The notes under the pieces: generated by a model
Told to the model about the DNA's origin: nothing
Database searches by the model: none
The model's input: the letters and a program-made list of their open reading frames with translations, nothing else
Shown: positions 1 through 6,410 of the stretch, in pieces
How positions within the stretch are numbered: the stretch's first letter is position 1
Layout: every line of letters starts with the position of its first letter
Source: Lachnospiraceae bacterium
GTDB taxonomy: Bacteria > Bacillota > Clostridia > Lachnospirales > Lachnospiraceae
DNA: 50,273 nt
Direction of reading: 5' to 3'
NCBI GenBank assembly: GCA_017543445.1
Contig: JAFYGB010000039.1
Span: 1 to 50,273 of the forward strand
Program-made: the position numbers and the translations under genes

Positions 1-1
1 A

Positions 2-154
2 ATCGTAGACAGAAATAATGGAATCTGTAATCTCGAAACGACAGTGGGTATACAATTAAAATTGCAGGCTGTATATAGCAAAAGCAAGCAATCAATTACA
101 TCTATTGAGATTGATGATATTAACGATTACAATTGCCCGTATTGTCCATACTAA
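2..154 (+). CDS. C-terminal end of an unidentified protein (5' end outside window)
   Basis: An open frame enters from the left edge and ends at a TAA at 152-154, giving the last 50 residues of a protein. The tail is polar and ends DYNCPYCPY, so it carries a closing C-P-Y-C motif that could bind metal or form a disulfide. I do not recognise the family. It could be chance coding, because the frame is short and its start is not visible. A factor-independent terminator about 170 bp downstream is compatible with a transcript ending here. Confidence 0.35.
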   Translation: MVDRNNGICNLETTVGIQLKLQAVYSKSKQSITSIEIDDINDYNCPYCPY

Positions 155-302
155 AAGTGTTGATATGTTTGCGACAACAGACACACTCGTAGAAATGTTT
201 CCGCATACAGACGGAATTCTGGATATGTTCCCGCATACGGGTGACATCCATAATGGTGTCTCGGGGCATGTGGAAACTGTTTGCCTTCTCGAACAGCAGT
301 GA
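105..302 (+). pseudogene. Remnant resembling the C-terminal tail of 23S rRNA m5U methyltransferase RlmD, with internal tandem repeats
   Basis: The frame ends with the residues HVETVCLLEQQ. It contains three decamer units, VDMFATTDTL, VEMFPHTDGI and LDMFPHTGDI. In Firmicutes RlmD/RumA enzymes the last ~20 residues typically read VDMFPHT-x-HVETVCLL, so this looks like that tail with the VDMFPHT part triplicated. Nothing upstream in this frame (stops at 6-8 and 54-56) resembles the SAM-binding or catalytic domain, so the enzyme itself is absent. I call it a gene fragment. The alternative is a small unrelated ORF. The family comparison is from memory. Confidence 0.4.
159..248 (+). repeat. Three 30-bp in-frame tandem repeats
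   Basis: Units lie at 159-188, 189-218 and 219-248. Each encodes ten residues of the form [VL][DE]MF-x-x-T-[DG]-x-[LI]. Units 2 and 3 share the MFPHT core at nucleotide level with a few third-position changes, and unit 1 is more diverged. The period is an exact multiple of three, which keeps the frame open. Confidence 0.7.
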
Positions 303-321
303 ACCGTTGTTTTATCGAAAG

Positions 322-352
322 AGCACCTTACATAATAGTAAGGTGCTTTTTT
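322..352 (+). terminator. Factor-independent terminator
   Basis: A perfect 9-bp stem (AGCACCTTA at 322-330 with TAAGGTGCT at 339-347) encloses an 8-nt loop and is followed by a T run. It closes whatever transcript enters from the left. Confidence 0.85.
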
Positions 353-422
353 ACGTTGAATAGGAGTATATAAAACTTGAAATACGCTTACGAGAAAACA
401 GTATGCAAACGGGAGTCGATTA

Positions 423-431
423 TGCTATAAT
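423..431 (+). promoter_or_regulatory. Extended -10 promoter for the lipoprotein / REC-GGDEF-EAL transcript
   Basis: The sequence TGCTATAAT contains a perfect TATAAT at 426-431 with the TGn extension. No good -35 is visible 17 bp upstream. The same TATGCTATAAT context recurs upstream of the DUF6273 gene near 32232, supporting its use as a promoter type in this genome. Confidence 0.55.
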
Positions 432-499
432 GATGGTAGTTAGTCGAAGATGAAGTGATACAGAACTATAATTATGCGAAGAGTCCGGAGGAGCGGAGA

Positions 500-863
500 A
501 TGAAGAAGAGGAGAAGACTCCTGGTTTTAGGCGTTCTGTTGTTCGTGGGTATACTCAGTTCGTGCGGAACGAGGGATAAAAACTACACAGCGACGTTCGA
601 AGCACAGCCACTGAGTGAGAAAGAGATCATCGCATTTGTGAAGGATTATATGCTCAAAAAATACAACGATGACGCTGATCGAGAGCGCGGAAGGCTTGAA
701 GCCGGATACGGGCGCCGATAAGATCAAAGATCACAGTCATGTGGTGTATCTTATGGTTGGGACGCCGAGAGCGTATGGCCTCAGCCTGGGCGGCAAGCCC
801 GAAACGGTTAAATACGGGATGACCGACGTATACGCGCTTGAATTCGAGAAACAAGCAAAATAA
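500..863 (+). pseudogene. Small lipoprotein gene interrupted by a frameshift
   Basis: The N-terminal part starts at ATG 500, behind a GGAGG-type site. It encodes a basic n-region, a hydrophobic core and the lipobox LSSC, so it is a secreted lipoprotein. This frame runs only to 721. A +1-shifted frame open to the TAA at 861-863 continues with a coherent segment (LIESAEGLKPDTGADKIKD, then HVVYLMVGTPRAYGL). The two halves join best between 655 and 680, next to an A6 run. Removing one base would give a single protein of about 120 residues. A sequencing error, a true mutation or ribosomal slippage could explain it. The family is not recognised. The REC-GGDEF-EAL gene follows 20 bp downstream and is probably cotranscribed. 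Confidence 0.6.
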
Positions 864-883
864 TGTGTATAGGAGGGACAGGG

Positions 884-2578
884 ATGAAGAGATTGTTATA
901 CAAAAGACGTGTAATGGTAGTGGAAGACGAGTATATCAATCGCCAGATACTCGGGAATATCCTGGCGAGTGAGTACGAGGTCGTCTACGCGAGTAATGGA
1001 CAGGAGGCCTGGGATATCCTGCAGAAGGAAGCGGACGATATATCGCTCATTCTGCTGGACCTTCTGATGCCGGTCATGGACGGCTTCGAACTGATCCAGA
1101 AACTTCAGGCGGATCCGGAGCGGAAACGGATCCCGGTCATCGTCATGACATCCGAAAAGGAAGCAGAAGTGAAGAGTATCCGGCTCGGCGCCGCGGACTT
1201 TATCGCGAAGCCCTACGACATGCCGGAGGTCATTCTGGCACGCTGCGAGAGGATCATCCGCATGTCCGAGGATGCATCCTTGATCGATTCGACTGAAAAA
1301 GACGCGATCACGGGGCTTTATACCCGCGACTATTTCTTCGAGTACATTCGTCAGATCGAAAACCATAGGATGGAGCCGACCGACGCGCTGGTGTTTAATA
1401 TCGACCATTTCCATCTGGTCAATGAAATGTACGGCAGGAGCGCCGGCGACGAAACTCTGCTTCGTGTCGCACAGACGCTTAAGGATGTGCTGGGGGACCA
1501 CGCGGTGATCTCCTGCAGGACTGAGGCGGATACGTTCTATGTGTATTGTGAGCATATTGACGATTATGCGCCGTTCGTAGCCGAATTGCAGGAACAGTTG
1601 GGCGGGGAGAGCGATTCTTCGAAGATCCGGCTTCGTGCCGGCATCTATCAGAATGCGGATCCGGAGGCGGACGCCGAGGCCCGTTTCGACCGCGCGAAGA
1701 TCGCCTGCGACCGTATTCGTGGCGATTATTCGACCCCGGTCGCCTATTACAACAAGGATCTGCATCAAAAATCGATCTACCACGAGCGCCTCATCAAAGA
1801 TATCGACGCGGCGATCGCGCATGAAGACTTCAAAGTCTTCTTCCAGCCGAAGTACGACATCAGCGGCGACACGCCGAAACTCAGAAGCGCTGAAGCATTG
1901 ATCCGCTGGATGCATCCGGAACTCGGCATGATCAGCCCGGGCGATTTTATCCCGCTGTTTGAAAGCAACGGCCTGATCCAGAAGGTCGATAATTACGTCT
2001 GGAAGAAGGCGGCCGCGCAGATCCGCGAGTGGAAGGAGAAGTTCGGCTTCAGTGTTGCGGTGTCGGTCAATGTTTCGCGCGTGGATATCTTCGATCCGAA
2101 GCTTTTGGAGAAACTTCGCGGGATCCTCGACGAGAACCGTCTGAATGAAGATGAACTGATGCTGGAGATCACGGAGTCGGCCTACGCCGATAATGCGAAC
2201 ACGCTTACGGAGGTGACGGAGAACCTGCGTGCCTCGGGCTTTAAGATCGAGATGGACGACTTCGGCTCCGGCTATTCGTCGCTCAACATGATCACGACGA
2301 TCCCGATCGATGTATTGAAACTGGATATGAAGTTCATCCGCAACATGGAGAAGGATCCGAAGAGCATGAAACTGGTGGAACTGATCATCGATATCGCGAA
2401 GTTCCTCGACGTGCCCGTCGTCGCTGAAGGTGTGGAAACCAAATCCCAGCTCGATACGCTGAAGCAGATGGGATGCGAGATCATCCAGGGCTATTATTTC
2501 TCGAAGCCGGTTCCTGCGGAAGAGTTCGAGAAGTTTATCGTGCAGGAGATAGCGCGAAAAGGAGAAGAGACATGCTGA
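884..2578 (+). CDS. Response regulator with degenerate GGDEF and intact EAL domain (c-di-GMP phosphodiesterase)
   Basis: This cytoplasmic 564-residue protein is predicted to hydrolyse cyclic di-GMP under control of phosphorylation. Residues 9-128 are a receiver domain with acidic E14/D15, phospho-acceptor D59 in LLDLLMP, and K109 in the AKP motif. Residues 140-290 have the GGDEF fold, but the signature reads EADTF (214-218), so cyclase activity is unlikely. It may instead act as a regulatory module. Residues 300-555 form an EAL domain with EAL at 337-339, ITES, DDFGSGYSSL from 458, KLD and VAEGVE, all expected in active enzymes. The start at 884 was chosen because an AGGAGGG site lies just upstream; an in-frame ATG at 863 would put that site inside the gene. 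The stop overlaps the start of an HPt gene. Confidence 0.93.
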   Translation: MKRLLYKRRVMVVEDEYINRQILGNILASEYEVVYASNGQEAWDILQKEADDISLILLDLLMPVMDGFELIQKLQADPERKRIPVIVMTSEKEAEVKSIRLGAADFIAKPYDMPEVILARCERIIRMSEDASLIDSTEKDAITGLYTRDYFFEYIRQIENHRMEPTDALVFNIDHFHLVNEMYGRSAGDETLLRVAQTLKDVLGDHAVISCRTEADTFYVYCEHIDDYAPFVAELQEQLGGESDSSKIRLRAGIYQNADPEADAEARFDRAKIACDRIRGDYSTPVAYYNKDLHQKSIYHERLIKDIDAAIAHEDFKVFFQPKYDISGDTPKLRSAEALIRWMHPELGMISPGDFIPLFESNGLIQKVDNYVWKKAAAQIREWKEKFGFSVAVSVNVSRVDIFDPKLLEKLRGILDENRLNEDELMLEITESAYADNANTLTEVTENLRASGFKIEMDDFGSGYSSLNMITTIPIDVLKLDMKFIRNMEKDPKSMKLVELIIDIAKFLDVPVVAEGVETKSQLDTLKQMGCEIIQGYYFSKPVPAEEFEKFIVQEIARKGEETC

Positions 2579-2913
2579 CGATCGATAAATTGAATGCCTA
2601 CGGGGCGAATACCAAGGAAGGCCTCGCTCGTTGTATGGGCAATGAAGCGTTATACCTTCGGCTGACCGCTTCTGTGACAAACCAGCCGGAGTTCGACCGC
2701 CTCGGCGAGCGGATCGAAAATTGCGATCAGAAGGGGGCATTCGAAGCGGCCCATGCCTTAAAAGGGGTGCTCGGAAATCTCTCGCTAACGCCGCTCTATG
2801 AGAAGGTGTGCGAGATCACTGAACTCCTCCGCGGACAGGCTGACGCGGATTATCAGCCGCTTTTGGACCAGATCGCCGCATTGCGCGCGGATCTGAAAGC
2901 ATTGGCCGATTGA
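2572..2913 (+). CDS. HPt-domain histidine phosphotransfer protein
   Basis: This is a 113-residue all-helical protein. Its motif AAHALKGVLGNL matches the HPt signature H-x-L-K-G, placing the phospho-accepting histidine at His61. HPt proteins shuttle phosphoryl groups between a kinase receiver domain and a final response regulator. The ATG lies inside the end of the preceding REC-GGDEF-EAL gene (ATGCTGA overlap), so the two are translationally coupled and probably partners. A longer frame reaching back to 2473 is only overlap with the upstream gene. No histidine kinase is encoded nearby, so the phosphodonor must come from elsewhere. Confidence 0.88.
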   Translation: MLTIDKLNAYGANTKEGLARCMGNEALYLRLTASVTNQPEFDRLGERIENCDQKGAFEAAHALKGVLGNLSLTPLYEKVCEITELLRGQADADYQPLLDQIAALRADLKALAD

Positions 2914-2958
2914 CCGTAACATCGGTCGTTATAACGATTGTAGAAGGAGATAGGAATT

Positions 2959-3261
2959 ATGGTAAAACATGTGATCATCTGGACATTGAAGGATGAGTAT
3001 AACGCAGAAGAGAAGCAGGCGATCAAGCAGGGCATCAAGGAGGGCTTAGAGGGCCTGGCAGGCCGCATCCCAGGCCTCGTGGATATCAAGGTCATCATCG
3101 ATGGCTTGGCGAGTTCCAACACCGATCTGATCCTTGATTCGACATTTTCCGATGCGGCATCTCTCGCGGGCTACGCCGTTCATCCCGACCATGTCGCAGT
3201 TGCGAATGGGAAGGTGCGCCCGTACACCGCACAGAGAAGCTGCTTCGATTACGAAGTGTGA
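2959..3261 (+). CDS. Dabb (stress-responsive A/B barrel) family protein
   Basis: The protein has 100 residues. It starts MVKHVIIWTLKDE and contains a spaced PGL motif and the HPDHVAVANGKVRPY segment, which are hallmarks of the Dabb dimeric alpha/beta-barrel family. Members form small dimers, and their biochemical role in bacteria is mostly unknown. A GAAGGAGAT ribosome site precedes the ATG. It follows the HPt gene by 45 bp without an obvious terminator and may belong to the same transcript. Confidence 0.85.
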   Translation: MVKHVIIWTLKDEYNAEEKQAIKQGIKEGLEGLAGRIPGLVDIKVIIDGLASSNTDLILDSTFSDAASLAGYAVHPDHVAVANGKVRPYTAQRSCFDYEV

Positions 3262-3290
3262 GTTGTATTTTAAAAAAGGGGGTAAATAAA

Positions 3291-3851
3291 ATGAAAAAAG
3301 ACGAACCTACAGCATCATCTGGCTCTTCCAAAGCGGTTCTTGTGGTTGGAATCGCTGTTGCAGTGGTCGTGATCATCGGGATCATTTGGGTCGTTATAGC
3401 ATTGACCGGCCGTTCGGATGATGACAAAATGACAACTGCGGCGCCACAGACAACAGGGGATTTGACGACTGCGGCCATCGAACCATCCACGGAAAGAGGC
3501 GAGCCACGTCTCACTGTGACCGTCACGCCGCCTGCCGACAGCACAGATGGACAGGAACCGAAGGTTCTGGTCTATGAAAACCCGGAAACGGGAACCATGG
3601 TCCTGGATGGACTGATCATGCCGGGCAAACAGATCCTGAACGACGATAAAGGAACACATGAAACGATCTATCGTACCCCCGGAACGATAACGATCACCGG
3701 TGTGAGTGAAACCGCCATCGATTTGTTGGCAGTGTATGCTAATGAAGACGGAACAGGACCGAGAATGGAACAAAAACTCCAGGTTAAACTGGGTAAGGAA
3801 ACCACCTTTAATTCACCGGATGGCCAGACCGTAAAACTTAAGTATGAATGA
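3291..3851 (+). CDS. Membrane-anchored protein with Thr-rich linker, unknown function
   Basis: The protein has 186 residues: a short charged N-terminus, one transmembrane helix (about residues 14-40, rich in Val/Ile/Ala), and a Thr/Pro/Glu-rich linker (about 48-85). A C-terminal extracytoplasmic domain of ~100 residues, probably beta-rich, ends near DGQTVKLKYE. The start at 3291 has a good AAGGGGG site; a GTG at 3258 would overlap the preceding stop codon and lacks a site. No catalytic motif is visible. A strong terminator follows immediately, so this is the last gene of its transcript. Confidence 0.75.
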   Translation: MKKDEPTASSGSSKAVLVVGIAVAVVVIIGIIWVVIALTGRSDDDKMTTAAPQTTGDLTTAAIEPSTERGEPRLTVTVTPPADSTDGQEPKVLVYENPETGTMVLDGLIMPGKQILNDDKGTHETIYRTPGTITITGVSETAIDLLAVYANEDGTGPRMEQKLQVKLGKETTFNSPDGQTVKLKYE

Positions 3852-3857
3852 AAGAAG

Positions 3858-3890
3858 ACTTCTGCTTCGATAGCGGGGCAGAAGTTTTTT
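3858..3890 (+). terminator. Factor-independent terminator
   Basis: An 8-bp stem (ACTTCTGC at 3858-3865 with GCAGAAGT at 3878-3885) is followed by TTTTTT. It ends the transcript of the preceding membrane protein. Confidence 0.85.
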
Positions 3891-3910
3891 CATTCCCCCA
3901 AAACCACGCA

Positions 3911-3939
3911 TTGCGTTTTTGCCTCATCCATGATATAAT
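3911..3939 (+). promoter_or_regulatory. Promoter for the small HTH gene
   Basis: TTGCGT at 3911-3916 and TATAAT at 3934-3939 are separated by exactly 17 bp, about 30 bp upstream of the HTH gene start. Confidence 0.6.
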
Positions 3940-3968
3940 GATCTAGAATAATAAAACAGGAGGGTTGT

Positions 3969-4166
3969 ATGGATAGTTCAAAGATCATTACAGAGTTAAG
4001 AAAAAGCGTAGGAGAAAATCGAAAAGAATTCTCGGAGCACATCGGCATACCGGTCCGTACTTTGGAGGATTGGGAAGCGGGAAAGCGCACGCCGCCGGAG
4101 TATGTCCCCCGTTTGATCGCGTACCAGCTTAAGTATGAAGAGTTAACAGGCGAACGAAAGTTCTGA
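3969..4166 (+). CDS. Small helix-turn-helix DNA-binding protein
   Basis: This is a 65-residue XRE-like protein. The segment RKEFSEHIGIPVRTLEDWEAGKRTP forms a helix-turn-helix (about residues 19-43) followed by a single amphipathic helix. The stand-alone domain resembles small YiaG/antitoxin-like regulators. An AGGAGGG ribosome site lies 5 bp upstream. It sits directly before a decayed RhuM gene and may be a leftover of the same accessory module. A lone antitoxin role is possible, but no toxin gene is visible. Confidence 0.75.
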   Translation: MDSSKIITELRKSVGENRKEFSEHIGIPVRTLEDWEAGKRTPPEYVPRLIAYQLKYEELTGERKF

Positions 4167-4174
4167 AGGAATAC

Positions 4175-4425
4175 ATGATCAAAGGCTTTGTGCTGGATGA
4201 TGACCGTCTGAAGCAGGGGAAGGTTGCGTTCGGGAAGGATTACTTCCGCGAACTCTTGGATCGTGTTCGTTCCATTCGTGCCAGCGAACGTAGAGTATGG
4301 CAGCAGATCACAGATATCTTCTCAGAGTGTAGTATTAGTACGAGATATTTAACAAGACACAAGCGATCGAATCTGACTTCGACCGATTGGTAAAGAAAAT
4401 GCTGGAAGAAAACGTACGGTTGTGA
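4175..4425 (+). pseudogene. Decayed RhuM-family gene: N- and C-terminal ends joined, middle missing
   Basis: The first ~50 codons (KGFVLDDDRL, then DYFRELLDRVRSIRASE and RVWQQITDIFSE) match the N-terminal part of virulence RhuM/DNA-binding proteins, which are normally about 330-350 residues. After about 4325 that frame degenerates and stops at 4393. In the +2-shifted frame, from 4342 to the TGA at 4423-4425, I read EIFNKTQAIESDFDRLVKK, which resembles a RhuM C-terminus. The simplest reading is an internal deletion of roughly 260 codons that fused the two ends out of frame. The product would be non-functional. The C-terminal match is less certain than the N-terminal one. Confidence 0.65.
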
Positions 4426-4434
4426 GATTCATAG

Positions 4435-4463
4435 TTGACATATTTTACTCAGCAGGTTATAAT
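4435..4463 (+). promoter_or_regulatory. Perfect consensus promoter for the leader-rsgA transcript
   Basis: TTGACA at 4435-4440 and TATAAT at 4458-4463 with a 17-bp spacer match the sigma-70/sigma-A consensus exactly. Transcription should start near 4470, giving a leader of about 230 nt before the GTPase gene. Such a strong promoter fits a transcript that is held back downstream by attenuation. Confidence 0.85.
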
Positions 4464-4510
4464 CCTTTCGTACGAGATGTACAAATATTCAGGAAAGCGA
4501 GGTAACTATA

Positions 4511-4576
4511 ATGTTTGCAGCAAAATTGCAGAGTGGAATTGAATATGGTATGGTGACCTCGGTTTGCGTCTTTTAG
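4511..4576 (+). CDS. Putative 21-residue leader peptide upstream of RsgA
   Basis: A short ORF encodes a 21-residue peptide starting MFAAKLQSG and ending TSVCVF. It has a plausible ribosome site (GCGAGG, 4497-4502) eight bases upstream and lies between a perfect promoter and a terminator hairpin. The ribosome-site segment CGAGGTAAC (4498-4506) can pair, 8 of 9 bases, with GTGACCTCG inside the ORF (4553-4561), so ribosome position would change the RNA fold. This layout resembles leader-peptide control of ribosome-protection genes. Translation of the peptide is inferred, not shown. Confidence 0.45.
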   Translation: MFAAKLQSGIEYGMVTSVCVF

Positions 4577-4603
4577 TTTGAAATAACCAGACAGAATAGA
4601 TCT

Positions 4604-4636
4604 AAAGCCGTGGCTTGTTTTGCCGCGGCTTTCTTT
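4604..4636 (+). terminator. Terminator / attenuator hairpin in the rsgA leader
   Basis: An 11-bp stem with one G-U pair (AAAGCCGTGGC 4604-4614 with GCCGCGGCTTT 4622-4632) encloses a 7-nt loop and is followed by a short, interrupted T stretch. It lies between the promoter and the GTPase gene. It should reduce read-through unless an alternative fold or ribosome stalling prevents it. Confidence 0.65.
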
Positions 4637-4701
4637 ATGCCCGTTCGGGCGCATATCCCATCGAGGTCTCCATACGTAAGAACCAAAACATTAGTTTAGA
4701 A

Positions 4702-5724
4702 ATGGAGATCAAAGAATTGAAAACTGAAATTATCACAAAAGAAAACAAAGAAACAACTGAAATCGGGCGGATCTGCGAGGTGCAGAAGAACCGTTTTACG
4801 ATCCGCCTTGGGGAGCGGGAGATCCCCGCGAAACTTAAGGGCAGCTTCTATCAGGAGGATGCGGAAGGCTTTCCCGTGGTCGGCGACTACGTGGACTTTA
4901 CGTATAATCCGATGGGCGAGTCGATCATAGTGTCGGTTCGTGAGCGTAAGAGCTTTCTGAAGCGCCCGGATCAGGGCAAGACGGGCGTGATGCAGTATAT
5001 GGCGGCCAATGTCGACTACTGCTTTATCGTGACGTCGTTGAACGACGACTACAGTTTCAACCGCATCGCCCGGTATGCGAGCACGGCGCTTGCAGGCGGT
5101 GCGATCCCGGTGGCTATCCTCACGAAATCCGACCTGTGCAACAATGTTGGAAGATATGTGCGGGAGGTGGAGACGATCTCGGAGAAGATCCGCGTGCACG
5201 CGATCTCAGCGATCTACGGCATCGGTCTGGACGAGTTGCAGGAATACTTCACACCGGGTACGACGATCTGCCTGTTCGGTTCATCGGGCGCCGGTAAGTC
5301 CACGCTGATCAATGCCATCACCGGGCAGGAGACAATGAAGACCTCCGCGATCCGCGAGTCGGACGCAAAGGGGCGTCATACGACCACGCATCGGCAAATG
5401 ATCATTCTGGAAGACAACGTCGCCATCATCGATACACCCGGCATGCGCGAGATCGGCATGGCACAGGCACAGGACGGGATCGACGATACATTTGCCGATA
5501 TCGTGGAACTGGAGAGCCAGTGCAAGTTCAGCAACTGCCGCCACGTTTCCGAGCCCGGTTGCGCCATCAAGGCAGCGTTCGCCAGCGGCGAACTGTCTGA
5601 GGAACGCTACCTTTTGTACAAAGACCTCGGCGCTGAAAACCGGCGCAACTATGCCAAGAAGAAAGAAATATCAAAATGGGCGAAGGAGTACAAAAAGTTC
5701 AACAAGAAGAACGGGCTGGAGTGA
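4702..5724 (+). CDS. rsgA: Ribosome small subunit-dependent GTPase A (RsgA/YjeQ family)
   Basis: This is a 340-residue circularly permuted GTPase. RsgA acts in late 30S subunit maturation and binds the decoding centre. An N-terminal OB-fold (about 20-85) is followed by the GTPase motifs in permuted order: G4 TKSD (141-144), G1 GSSGAGKS (193-200), G3 DTPG (244-247). The C-terminal zinc site uses C274, C279, H281 and C287. The lysine-rich tail is typical. It is longer than the common ~290-aa Firmicutes enzyme, so it may be a second, specialised copy. The start at ATG 4702 lacks a strong ribosome site. A TTG at 4717 preceded by GGAG is an alternative start. A leader peptide and attenuator precede it. 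Confidence 0.9.
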   Translation: MEIKELKTEIITKENKETTEIGRICEVQKNRFTIRLGEREIPAKLKGSFYQEDAEGFPVVGDYVDFTYNPMGESIIVSVRERKSFLKRPDQGKTGVMQYMAANVDYCFIVTSLNDDYSFNRIARYASTALAGGAIPVAILTKSDLCNNVGRYVREVETISEKIRVHAISAIYGIGLDELQEYFTPGTTICLFGSSGAGKSTLINAITGQETMKTSAIRESDAKGRHTTTHRQMIILEDNVAIIDTPGMREIGMAQAQDGIDDTFADIVELESQCKFSNCRHVSEPGCAIKAAFASGELSEERYLLYKDLGAENRRNYAKKKEISKWAKEYKKFNKKNGLE

Positions 5725-6261
5725 TCAGGCTTTCTCGGCCTTGATCTGGCCCTTGCGGTACCTCCCGAAGAAGACGCCGTCATCGATGTACTGGTCAGTT
5801 TGTGAGACCCACATGGGGAACTGGCCGGTCGCGAGGGCGGTCTGGCCGTTGAGCATGCCGGTGTGGAAGGAGAGGTGGCGGTACTGGCGCAAAACCAGCT
5901 CCATGCGTGTGTAGATGCAGTTCTCCGGCTTCTCGTACAGCATGTCGTCGGTCAATGTATCCAGGTAGTCGAGGGTCTTCTTTTCGATTTGATCGAGGTA
6001 GGCCAGCAGTTGCTCGTCGGAGAGTACGACCGACGTCGCATTGTCCGGGTTATCCATGCCTTCTTCGTGAAAGGCAGGCTCCTCATACTCAAAAGGATTG
6101 ATGAACCATTTGTCCGCGGAATGCAGGGCGTGGTAGGCCCAACGCCAACACGGCGCACCGCAGCAGAGGGCGTCGCGGTCATAAGCACGGATCGCAGTGT
6201 GGATGTTTAAGAAATTCGGTAAGACAGTATCCCTGATGATCTTTACGAGTTCGTTATGCAT
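5725..6261 (-). CDS. DinB-like family protein
   Basis: The 178-residue protein resembles the DinB/YfiT-like four-helix-bundle metalloproteins. Possible metal ligands are the histidine in YHALHSADKWF and those in YRHLSFHTGML near the end of the bundle. DinB-family proteins often act as metal-dependent thiol transferases or are of unknown function. The start at 6261 was chosen because AAGGAGGT lies eight bases upstream; the longer frame has no ribosome site. The gene ends directly against the convergent rsgA stop and is divergent from a LysR regulator that may control it. Confidence 0.72.
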   Translation of the reverse strand: MHNELVKIIRDTVLPNFLNIHTAIRAYDRDALCCGAPCWRWAYHALHSADKWFINPFEYEEPAFHEEGMDNPDNATSVVLSDEQLLAYLDQIEKKTLDYLDTLTDDMLYEKPENCIYTRMELVLRQYRHLSFHTGMLNGQTALATGQFPMWVSQTDQYIDDGVFFGRYRKGQIKAEKA

Positions 6262-6330
6262 ATTGTGTACCTCCTTAAGGAAAATGAACGGATGGATCGA
6301 AAACCACTTGCAAGGATCCTCCGTTGACTT

Positions 6331-6371
6331 TATAATAGCATGTAGAAGGATATTTGAAAAATTGAAATATC
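6331..6371. promoter_or_regulatory. Candidate LysR operator overlapping the DinB-like gene promoter
   Basis: An 8-bp inverted repeat (GGATATTT 6347-6354, AAATATCC 6364-6371) lies between the divergent genes. On the minus strand, TATTAT (6336-6331) could be a -10 and TTTTCA (6359-6354) a -35 with 17-bp spacing, so the palindrome would overlap the -35 of the DinB-like gene. This is the expected geometry for a LysR-type regulator acting on its neighbour. Confidence 0.5.
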
Positions 6372-6410
6372 CGAAGAAAACATTCAAGAAAACCGAATGG
6401 AGTTTATGCT

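Noticed and set aside
655-680. Programmed ribosomal frameshift in the lipoprotein gene
   Set aside because: The A6 run could be slippery, but no stimulatory stem or internal ribosome-site-like sequence is evident at the proper distance. Mutation or sequencing error is simpler.
896-2740. Long open frame (614 codons) on the minus strand
   Set aside because: It mirrors the REC-GGDEF-EAL gene, is rich in Arg/His/Asp without any domain pattern, and has no ribosome site. It is a shadow of the real gene.
4175-4393. A functional 72-residue protein
   Set aside because: The first part matches the beginning of a much longer family and the remainder is out-of-frame sequence whose other frame matches the family's C-terminus. 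It is therefore treated as a pseudogene.
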